Source: Victivallaceae bacterium
GTDB lineage: Bacteria; Verrucomicrobiota; Lentisphaeria; Victivallales; Victivallaceae
Direction of reading: 5' to 3'
Assembly (NCBI GenBank): GCA_028691615.1
Contig: JAQUYX010000005.1
Coordinates: forward strand, 1 to 41,547
Length of the DNA: 41,547 bases
Positions 34,997 to 41,547 of the stretch are shown here, piece by piece. The notes under the pieces are model-generated. The model saw only the letters and a program-made list of their open reading frames with translations, was not told the DNA's origin and made no database searches. Both the position numbers and the translations under genes were made by a program. How positions within the stretch are numbered: the first letter of the stretch is position 1; every line of letters starts with the position of its first letter.

Positions 34997-37900
34997 GAAA
35001 GCAACTCCCATACCCGGTAGGCTTCGGTCACGCTCCATGCCTGCGCCGGACAGCCGCCGGCGCTGTGCGGATAATCTCCGTCGCAGATCTCCGGCAGCTG
35101 ACCGGGCACGTTGCCCTCGAAGAAGCTCCGCACCGATCCCAGAAGCGACAGCGCCCGCGCCCGGTGCGCCGACCCTCCGGCCAGATACAGCGCCTCGCAG
35201 TAGCTCGGAAACATCCAGCCCCACCCGGTGCCGTTGTGATACGCAGCTTTTCGCTCGGTGTCCTCCGGTCCCCGGTAAAAACCGACGTAAGGATGCCCCG
35301 GGTTGTTCAGCAGACGGCCGTGAAGTTCCACGGGGAGACGGTATTCCACATCGCGGTCCGCCAAACTGCGGATCGCCCCCGGCAGCACCAGTTCGCCCGC
35401 CGAACGGATCACATCGCCGATCCGGGCCGGATCGCTCACCGCCCCGAGCGTCACCAGCAGAAGCTGATTCGACCGGACATGGTCGTCGGCAACCGCCTCC
35501 GACGCCGGATGGTACCGGCCGTCCTCGACATGCAGGCAGTCGCTGAACCGCTGCTTCTTCGGAAGATAAAAATAATGCTCCAGACTTCGCGCGGTGGTCG
35601 CCGCGAGCGTCTGATATTCCAAATGGCGTTTTGCCAGCAGTTTCTGCGCGGCATACCACAGCGCCTGAATCTCCACCGGATACCCGCAGCGGGGCGTGCC
35701 CGCAGGATAATTGGTGTCCATCCAAGTGTAATGCGGCGGGCTCCAGACCAGATTGGCCTCTTTGTCGCAGCAGATTCCGTTGGCCGTGCCCTCCCGGTAG
35801 AAGTGAAGAATCGAGAGGAGCACCTCTTCGAGCGAACGGTCTGGGCATTTCACTTCGAGAATTTCCTCGCTGCCGCTTTTGGCAATATAGTCGGCCACCG
35901 CCGTGAAGAGCCACAGCGGGGCGTCGCTGGTTTCCCGGTTCGAGCTGTCGGCGCCCCGGATCATATTCGGAATCGTCCCGCGATCTTCAAAGGAGGCGAA
36001 TTCCACGATCGCGGCGCGTGCAAAGTCTAGCTTCCCCGCCGCAATCACTCCGCGCAGTGCAATGAGCGTGTCGCGCCCCCAGTCGAGAAACCACGGATAC
36101 CCCGCGATGACACTGCCGTTGTCCTCGCGCCGGACCAGATAGGCTTCCATCGCCCCTTCCAGCGCGCGGCGGAACGCAATCGGTTTGACCGAAATTGCCT
36201 CCGGCACGGTTTCCGTGCAGGGGCAGTTGACCGCGAAGCATAGAACGCTCGTCGCAGCGCATTCCAGCGGGGTTTCAAAATATCCGGGGCTGAAGAGATC
36301 GGTCGTGTGTTCAAGTCCGTAATATGCCTCGACCGGAAGTTCCTGCTGATAGCTCCATTCCCCGTTCTGATGAAACACGCCCGCTCCGGAAATCGCAACT
36401 TGCAAAATCCGTTCCGACGAAGGAGCGAAAACAAAATTGTTTTTCCCAGCGCGGATCGACGCGGGAAAGTGTGTTTCCGCTCCCGCGTATGCCTTGGTCA
36501 CCGTGTGGTTGATCCGGTCGTCCACCGTCGGGCGCACGATCAGCTTCAACGGCAGCTCCGCCGATTCCGCCCCGCAACGGGTGAAACTCATGCGGACACG
36601 GTTCTCCTTCGCGTCCATAACCAGACGCACGTTGATCGGAATGCCGCGTCCTTGACCGGTGGGAATTTCAAACCGCCACTCCCCGCCGTCGCCGGCGGTG
36701 ACGAAACTCTTCAGCACGGCAAAATTCAGTTCCGTTGAAAAATCATTGACCACCGCCCATGCCCGGACTCTTCCGGCCATGACGTATCGGTCGGCCGGAC
36801 GCTGCAAATCGGGGTTGACCGCCAGAATCGCGTCGTACTTGCTCTCGATCGTCCCGAATGCCGCCCGCGCCATCGTGTAGGAACCGTGAAGGTTGACCCC
36901 CAATGTCACATGGTCGATCCGGTGCAGCGTGCCCACGTCGAAAACCGGCGAAAATTCCAATTTTTCCGCGGGCGGAAGCATCAGCAGTTGCCCCTGGAAA
37001 CATTTTCCGTGCGTATTTTCGAAGCTGACAAACCGCATTTCCAGCCGCCCCGGCTCCAGCGACCGGAAGTCGGCATACGCAAAGTGGGTCGTTCCGTCCG
37101 CGGACGGCAGCGACATCCCGGAGGCCGCCACCTTCAAACCGCGCCGGATCAGATAGCGGAACGGATTCTCCGACTGGATCATCAGAAGATCGCGATCCGG
37201 AATCGGCACCAGTCTGCGGCAATCGCGCGGGCCGTGCCAGACGGTGACCGCCGTAACCGGCGAACGTGTGAGCGTTTCCAAATAGGTTTCCGGCGCGGCC
37301 AGAAGTTTCTTTGCCTCCGCCGCCGGATCGAAGGAGTCGCGCTCCGCCGCAAAAAGTTCCATCAGCGCCAGCGCCGCGCTCTGCGCCCGCTGCCGGACGC
37401 TTGCCGCCGGTTCCCCTTTGACGGCGGCGGCCGCCAGCTCCCGGTAAATTCCGACCGCCTTTTCGTCGGCGGTCAGCGCGACGCAGCCGCCGGGCGGCAA
37501 ATTGACGAACCGTTTCCCGTTCTCTTGGCGCATTGCGATCATTTTTCCGGAAATGAGATCGTACAGCGGCAAATCCGGATCGATGGCGCGCTCGGGAAAT
37601 GCCGCTTCGCGATGGTTGCGGCAGTCGGTGTTGACCGCGACCCAAAGTGTGTCTTTGCCGTCGGAAGAGCGACGCACGGCCGCGGGAATGTCGCCGGAAC
37701 GGCGTTCGCACAGCTCCATGACGCTTGCCGCTCCCAGTGCCGGATGATTCGCCAAAAGCGTATCAAGCATGCCCAGAAATTTGACCTGATTGTCCGGATT
37801 GCCCCAGTTGAGGCCGCCCGCGCGGTGGACATCAATCTTCTCCGAGGCGTAAAATTCGACGCCGTTGGCAAATCCGAACCCCGCCCCCGAAGAGAAGAGC

Positions 37901-39216
37901 GCCGTCAGCGCGCAGCGCATCGACGCGTAAAGACGCCCGCGCGCGGCCAGACGGTTGTTGTCGTGCGTTTCGGCAAAATTAATGAGCGTGCCGAATTGGC
38001 TGCTGACATATCCGGCGTACCCGAGATATCCGGCGATTTCGTCGGGCGATTCGTTCTGAAAGAGTTCGGAATACCCCCACGATAGCCCGATTTGGCCGAG
38101 GAGGTTCTCCTGCACCTTCGCCGGTCCTCCCAATCCTTCGAGCAGAAACACCGTGTCCGGAAATTCCCGCTTGACCCGTGCGACAATGTAGCTCCATGCC
38201 TCCGACGGCACCATGTACCCCGCGTCGCAGCGGAATCCGTCCACCCCCTGCGCACACCAGTAGAGAAAGACTTTGGCGATGGTTTCGGCCACGCCTTTGC
38301 AGTTGAAATTCAGCTGGCAGAGGTCCGCCCAGACAATGCCCCACGCGCCGGGACTGGTGAATTTACCGTCGCTGCCGCGCACAAAATATTCAGGATGCCG
38401 CTCCTGCAGTTTCGAAGCCCAGCCGGTGTGGTTGACCGGAATGTCCAGAAAAATCCGCCCGCCGCGCGCGTGGACGGCGGAAACCAGCTCAAGAAATTGT
38501 TCCAGCGCAGTGGCGGACGGGTCGAAATCGGCCAGCTCCGGGGAGACTGCGAAGTAATCCAGCGGCGCAAAGGGGCTGCCGAAGCGTCCCATGCGTCCGT
38601 AAACCGTGGGCGTCGGATGGATCGGCAGAAGCTGAAGAATCCGGCAGTTGAGGTCGTTGAAAATATGGTCGAGTCGTCCGATCAGATTGCGGAATGTGCC
38701 GGAGGGAGGGATCACCGTGTAGCCGCCGCGTTCGAGCGCCTCGGCGGATGCCACGGTCTCCGGCGATACGGCGGCCGCCGCGTTTGGGAGAGCAATCTTG
38801 CCGCCGAATTGCCGGACGAATGCGCAGTAGACGGTGTTGCCCGCAATGTTCATCGCCGGTTCCACTTTGATGCGGAGGTTGTCCGAGGACGGCCAGAGGA
38901 TTGCGTCATCTTGGGATACGGCAAAACACTTTCCTTCAAAAACTCCGCATTCGAGCAGCGGAACCATTCGTTCAAAGCGATTGGCGCTCCCCTCCACGCG
39001 GTGCATCGGCAGATCCTGCCACGCCGCGGCGGCCTTGGCGTCGCCGGGAAGATTCTTCTCGTGGCGCTCGATGGCGGCTTCGTCGAGGTAAGCGCGGCGG
39101 TTGAACGTGGTACGGAAGAATGCCTTTTTCACTTCCGCGTTTCCGGTGTCGAGCGTGATGCGTACGGCGTCGCCGCGGAAAAAAATGCGGCGGGACGGAG
39201 AAAGAGTCTGATTCAT
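34993..39216 (-). CDS. Bifunctional glycogen debranching enzyme (GH13 plus GH133)
   Basis: This 1407-residue protein joins two catalytic domains. The N-terminal half has a GH13 alpha-amylase-type barrel (about 170-560) with DIPVNHTGW, the nucleophile Asp331 in GVDGFRCDAGY, the acid/base Glu360 in LLEG and ETHDNNR. The C-terminal ~450 residues are an amylo-alpha-1,6-glucosidase (GDE_C, GH133) domain with WFLDWGRDTLIAL near residue 1045 and GDYPHSAGGCPAQAWSVTEA near the end. This is the architecture of eukaryotic debranching enzyme, with 4-alpha-glucanotransferase and 1,6-glucosidase activities in one chain. Most bacteria instead use GlgX or TreX. It is cytoplasmic, with no signal peptide. A middle domain (about 600-960) is unassigned. 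Confidence 0.88.
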   Translation of the reverse strand: MNQTLSPSRRIFFRGDAVRITLDTGNAEVKKAFFRTTFNRRAYLDEAAIERHEKNLPGDAKAAAAWQDLPMHRVEGSANRFERMVPLLECGVFEGKCFAVSQDDAILWPSSDNLRIKVEPAMNIAGNTVYCAFVRQFGGKIALPNAAAAVSPETVASAEALERGGYTVIPPSGTFRNLIGRLDHIFNDLNCRILQLLPIHPTPTVYGRMGRFGSPFAPLDYFAVSPELADFDPSATALEQFLELVSAVHARGGRIFLDIPVNHTGWASKLQERHPEYFVRGSDGKFTSPGAWGIVWADLCQLNFNCKGVAETIAKVFLYWCAQGVDGFRCDAGYMVPSEAWSYIVARVKREFPDTVFLLEGLGGPAKVQENLLGQIGLSWGYSELFQNESPDEIAGYLGYAGYVSSQFGTLINFAETHDNNRLAARGRLYASMRCALTALFSSGAGFGFANGVEFYASEKIDVHRAGGLNWGNPDNQVKFLGMLDTLLANHPALGAASVMELCERRSGDIPAAVRRSSDGKDTLWVAVNTDCRNHREAAFPERAIDPDLPLYDLISGKMIAMRQENGKRFVNLPPGGCVALTADEKAVGIYRELAAAAVKGEPAASVRQRAQSAALALMELFAAERDSFDPAAEAKKLLAAPETYLETLTRSPVTAVTVWHGPRDCRRLVPIPDRDLLMIQSENPFRYLIRRGLKVAASGMSLPSADGTTHFAYADFRSLEPGRLEMRFVSFENTHGKCFQGQLLMLPPAEKLEFSPVFDVGTLHRIDHVTLGVNLHGSYTMARAAFGTIESKYDAILAVNPDLQRPADRYVMAGRVRAWAVVNDFSTELNFAVLKSFVTAGDGGEWRFEIPTGQGRGIPINVRLVMDAKENRVRMSFTRCGAESAELPLKLIVRPTVDDRINHTVTKAYAGAETHFPASIRAGKNNFVFAPSSERILQVAISGAGVFHQNGEWSYQQELPVEAYYGLEHTTDLFSPGYFETPLECAATSVLCFAVNCPCTETVPEAISVKPIAFRRALEGAMEAYLVRREDNGSVIAGYPWFLDWGRDTLIALRGVIAAGKLDFARAAIVEFASFEDRGTIPNMIRGADSSNRETSDAPLWLFTAVADYIAKSGSEEILEVKCPDRSLEEVLLSILHFYREGTANGICCDKEANLVWSPPHYTWMDTNYPAGTPRCGYPVEIQALWYAAQKLLAKRHLEYQTLAATTARSLEHYFYLPKKQRFSDCLHVEDGRYHPASEAVADDHVRSNQLLLVTLGAVSDPARIGDVIRSAGELVLPGAIRSLADRDVEYRLPVELHGRLLNNPGHPYVGFYRGPEDTERKAAYHNGTGWGWMFPSYCEALYLAGGSAHRARALSLLGSVRSFFEGNVPGQLPEICDGDYPHSAGGCPAQAWSVTEAYRVWELLS

Positions 39217-39251
39217 GTTGAAGCGTCCGGTTTGCTGTGGGATAAAAAATC

Positions 39252-39536
39252 CTATTGGTCTTTGGTTTTTATGCTGATGTCGATGACCTCGTCACGCGGG
39301 GGAATTACGCCTTGGGCTTCCTCCCGGGGAGGGGCGGCCTGATTTCTCCGATGCCCGTATTCGCGCGTGTGGCCGGCCACCTTGCCGCCGAATTTGCGGA
39401 AACTGCTGCGGACCGTCCCGCCGAGGAAAAAATCCACGACAAAGAGAATCAACAGAAACGGCAGCAGCATCACAACGACGGCGATGATCGCCAGAACAAG
39501 CACCGCTCCCAATAAAAATTTGATCAGCCTCGGCAT
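39252..39536 (-). CDS. Small single-span membrane protein
   Basis: This 94-residue protein begins with a long hydrophobic segment (about 4-40) followed by a basic region and a Pro-rich, acidic C-terminal tail. No family was recognised. It lies 35 bases before the debranching gene on the same strand and has a good promoter at 39582-39610, so it probably leads that operon. AAAGGA is about 12 bases before the ATG. Confidence 0.6.
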   Translation of the reverse strand: MPRLIKFLLGAVLVLAIIAVVVMLLPFLLILFVVDFFLGGTVRSSFRKFGGKVAGHTREYGHRRNQAAPPREEAQGVIPPRDEVIDISIKTKDQ

Positions 39537-39581
39537 AAATAAAAAAATCCTTTCCGGAAGTGGGTTTGCTTTTTTTTACAT

Positions 39582-39610
39582 AATATACCCGCGTTTTTTT
39601 TCATTTACAA
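39582..39610 (-). promoter_or_regulatory. Promoter of the 39536 gene and debranching operon
   Basis: On the minus strand the -35 TTGTAA (39605-39610) and -10 TATATT (39582-39587) have a 17-base spacer. The leader to the ATG at 39536 would be ~39 bases. Confidence 0.75.
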
Positions 39611-39677
39611 GAATAGATCGGAAAAAGACGACACTCGCCAAAACCTGCACCGCATCTTTCGATGCTTCGAAAACAGC

Positions 39678-39706
39678 TTGAAAAAAACCTTTCCCCCGGA
39701 TATATT
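39678..39706 (+). promoter_or_regulatory. Promoter of the SpoU gene, predicted leaderless
   Basis: TTGAAA (39678-39683) and TATATT (39701-39706) have a 17-base spacer. Only 10 bases separate the -10 from the ATG at 39717, as in miaB, so the transcript should be nearly leaderless. Confidence 0.75.
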
Positions 39707-39716
39707 ACCGCACATT

Positions 39717-40202
39717 ATGGAACATACGCATAAAATCACCCTGATTCTGGACCGGCTCCGCAGCGCGCACAACACGGGCAACATTTTCCGGCTCGCCGAA
39801 GCCGTCGGCGCGGAACTCTGTGTCTGCGGCTACACCCCCGGCCCCGGCCATCCCAAATTGGTCAAGACCGCCATGGGAACCGACCAGGTCGTCCCCTGTC
39901 GACACTTCGAAACCTCTTTCGATGCCGTGCAGGCGCTTCGACAGGAAGGATATGCGATGATTCTCGCGGTTGATTCCCTCCCCGGCGCCGGACTGGCGTG
40001 GGAAATGCAGTACCGTTTCCCGCTGGCGCTGGTTCTGGGCAACGAGGCGCTCGGCATCCTGCCGGAAACCGTCGCCGCCTGTGACGGCACGGTCGCTCTG
40101 CCGATGTTCGGCAAAAAAGCCTCCATCAATGTCGGAAATGCCGCCGCCGCCGTGCTTTACGCAGTGGTTGCGAGCGCGCCCCTTAAGGAGTGTATCCCAT
40201 GA
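39717..40202 (+). CDS. SpoU-family (SPOUT) RNA 2'-O-methyltransferase
   Basis: This 161-residue methyltransferase of the TrmH/SpoU class uses S-adenosylmethionine to methylate a ribose 2'-OH in tRNA or rRNA. The three SPOUT motifs are NTGNIFRLAEAVGAE, ALVLGNEALGI and LPMFGKKASINVGNAAAAVLYAV, the last near the knot. It is close to the minimal SPOUT length. The target RNA is not predictable. The ATG at 39717 is chosen because the frame upstream of it covers the promoter at 39678-39706. The stop overlaps the next gene by 4 bases. Confidence 0.88.
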   Translation: MEHTHKITLILDRLRSAHNTGNIFRLAEAVGAELCVCGYTPGPGHPKLVKTAMGTDQVVPCRHFETSFDAVQALRQEGYAMILAVDSLPGAGLAWEMQYRFPLALVLGNEALGILPETVAACDGTVALPMFGKKASINVGNAAAAVLYAVVASAPLKECIP

Positions 40203-40951
40203 AGATTGCACTGATCGGAAAACATCTCGACGACGTTCGCCCCCTGCTGACGGAGCGGGGATGGACGGTCGCGGAGCCTCCCGAACTGGTCGTCGCCCAC
40301 GGCGGCGACGGGACGCTCCTGCAGGCCGAACGGGAATTTCCGCTGGTCCCCAAGCTGCCCATCCGCGACGGAGGAACCGCGCCGACCTGTCCGCGGCATA
40401 GTGCGGAAGCCATGCTCGACAACTTCCTTGCCGGCAAATTTTCGCTTCAGAATCTCCCCGTGATCGCCGGACGCTCCGGCGGGAAAATTCTGAAAGGCAT
40501 CAACGATATTTTCATCCATTCGCTCAACCGCGTGGGCGCGCTGCGCTACCGCGTGTGGATCGACGGGGAACTTTACGCCTATGAGATCGTCGGCGACGGC
40601 GCGGGTCTTTCCACGGTTCACGGCGCGAGCGCCTATTATCGAAGCATCACCCACAGCCTCTTCCGGGTCGGACTGGGCTTGGCGTTCAACAACAGCACCG
40701 AACCGATCAACCACCTCGTCCTCGCGGAGTCCTCCCATGTCAAAATCCAGATCGTGCGCGGACCGGCGCTGATGGTGGCGGACAATTCCCCCGAAGAGGT
40801 GATTATCGAGGAAGGCGCGTTCGCGGAACTTTACCGGACCGAGGAGTCCGCTCAGGTTTACGGACTGGACTGCTTCATGTGTCAGGAGTGCCGCCGTCTG
40901 CGCCATCCGCACCGCTATCCGCCCGCGCGGGAAGTGGTCGAGCCGCGCTGA
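40199..40951 (+). CDS. Divergent NAD-kinase-like protein
   Basis: This 250-residue protein carries GGDGTL (35-40), the phosphate-binding motif shared by NAD kinases and diacylglycerol kinases, and a second motif DGAGLSTVHGASAYYRS matching the NAD kinase TxxGSTAYxxS segment. Differences are marked: the conserved NE pair reads ND, GSTAY reads GASAY, and the short RDGGTAPTCPRH segment replaces the usual glycine-rich loop. The C-terminus has a cysteine cluster CFMCQEC. It may be a true but diverged NAD kinase or have another role. AAGGAG at 40185-40190 is 8 bases before the ATG, whose ATGA overlaps the previous stop. Confidence 0.7.
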   Translation: MKIALIGKHLDDVRPLLTERGWTVAEPPELVVAHGGDGTLLQAEREFPLVPKLPIRDGGTAPTCPRHSAEAMLDNFLAGKFSLQNLPVIAGRSGGKILKGINDIFIHSLNRVGALRYRVWIDGELYAYEIVGDGAGLSTVHGASAYYRSITHSLFRVGLGLAFNNSTEPINHLVLAESSHVKIQIVRGPALMVADNSPEEVIIEEGAFAELYRTEESAQVYGLDCFMCQECRRLRHPHRYPPAREVVEPR

Positions 40952-40989
40952 TTTTGAGCGAACGCCCGGAGAGGGAGGAGGCGATTGCT

Positions 40990-41547
40990 TTGACGCCTGA
41001 CAAAAAACTGCACGTCTGCAACGGGGGACGGTTCGTTTCCCGGGGGATTGGCGCACATCCCTCCCGGATGATCGACAGCTGCGAACTGATTCTTGTGGGG
41101 GAGGGGCGGCTTTCGATGTTCGAAGGCGAACAGGAATTTCATCTGGCGGAGGGGGATTTTCTGATTCTCCGGCCCGGAGTCAGACATGGAGGGCTGGGGA
41201 CTTATCCGAAAGATCTCTGGTTTTACTGGGTGCATTTTTTTACCGAAGACCCCAATTCGCTTCCCGTCAGCGGCCATCTGGTCAATGCGGACAAGAGCCG
41301 GACGCTGTTTGGGCTGCTGCTCAACAACCAGAGCGATCGCGGGGCGCCGGAAGGGAGTGGAGAACTGCTGCTGGCATTGTTGCTGGCCGAATGCCGTCGC
41401 GCGGCGGCGGTAATGGTGCGGTTGCCGGAACCGGCGGCGGTGACGGAGGCCAAGCGCCTCGCGCGCATGGAGTTCGCACTCCCCGCTACGAGCGCGGGGA
41501 GCATCGCCGCGAAGCTATGTTTGAACCGGGATTATCTAAACCGGCTC
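40990..41547 (+). CDS. AraC-family regulator, truncated by the window end
   Basis: 186 codons are visible before the window ends inside the first helix-turn-helix. The N-terminal part is a cupin-like sensor (LVGEGRLSMFEGEQEFHLAEGDFLILRPGVRH split over strands) and the last ~30 residues read SIAAKLCLNRDYLNRL, the start of the AraC DNA-binding domain. The TTG at 40990 follows GGGAGGAG (40973-40980) by 9 bases; upstream in-frame codons offer no better start. It lies 38 bases after the NAD-kinase-like gene. Confidence 0.8.
   Translation, partial: MTPDKKLHVCNGGRFVSRGIGAHPSRMIDSCELILVGEGRLSMFEGEQEFHLAEGDFLILRPGVRHGGLGTYPKDLWFYWVHFFTEDPNSLPVSGHLVNADKSRTLFGLLLNNQSDRGAPEGSGELLLALLLAECRRAAAVMVRLPEPAAVTEAKRLARMEFALPATSAGSIAAKLCLNRDYLNRL

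Overview
The window looks like chromosomal DNA of a moderately GC-rich, Gram-negative-type bacterium of the PVC superphylum. The best guess is Lentisphaerota, near Victivallis. This rests on recognised family features, not on a database search: a ~700-residue GreA with a long N-terminal domain (as in Chlamydiae), a GntR regulator with a LacI-type sensor domain, two AraC regulators beside carbohydrate genes, a Na+-pumping oxaloacetate-type decarboxylase, and a very large glycogen debranching enzyme. No phage, IS element, CRISPR array, tRNA or rRNA was seen. Gene content is mostly housekeeping, with accessory carbohydrate genes.

Layout. Positions 1-5130 (+): coaC (partial), birA, oadG, oadA and oadB, a biotin-dependent sodium-pump decarboxylase cluster next to the ligase that would biotinylate it. 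5355-6404 (+): an SGNH esterase followed by hairpin terminators. 6531-9327 (-): a YkgJ-like metal-binding protein, two small membrane or secreted proteins, and lepB. 9561-9998 (+): a small membrane protein. 10148-15182 (-): a four-gene sugar operon (MDR dehydrogenase, TIM-barrel isomerase/epimerase, GH36, GH57) with 4-bp start/stop overlaps between the first three genes and an AT-rich direct repeat upstream of its promoter. 15501-19554 (-): dnaK, groES and groEL, preceded by a consensus-matching sigma-54 promoter. 19743-23166 (-): a GntR regulator, an orphan oligopeptide-type permease and an AAA+ ATPase. 23250-33373 (-): miaB, a polysaccharide deacetylase, aroC with a metallophosphoesterase and long GreA, then an araC-ymdB-asmA-like-tgt group. 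33600-34511 (+): folD. 34508-39536 (-): recX overlapping a bifunctional glycogen debranching enzyme, and a small membrane protein. 39717-41547 (+): a SpoU methyltransferase, a divergent NAD-kinase-like protein and a truncated AraC regulator.

Promoters are unusually uniform. In ten cases a -10 of TATATT sits exactly 17 bp from a TTGACA-like -35. Two of these (miaB and the SpoU gene) place the expected transcription start only 2-4 nt from the ATG, implying leaderless mRNAs.

The most interesting signals are the sigma-54 promoter on the chaperone genes, the OadB N-terminal extension that resembles a biotinyl domain without its lysine, the sugar operon with its upstream direct repeats, and the 9-bp repeat block in the folD leader.
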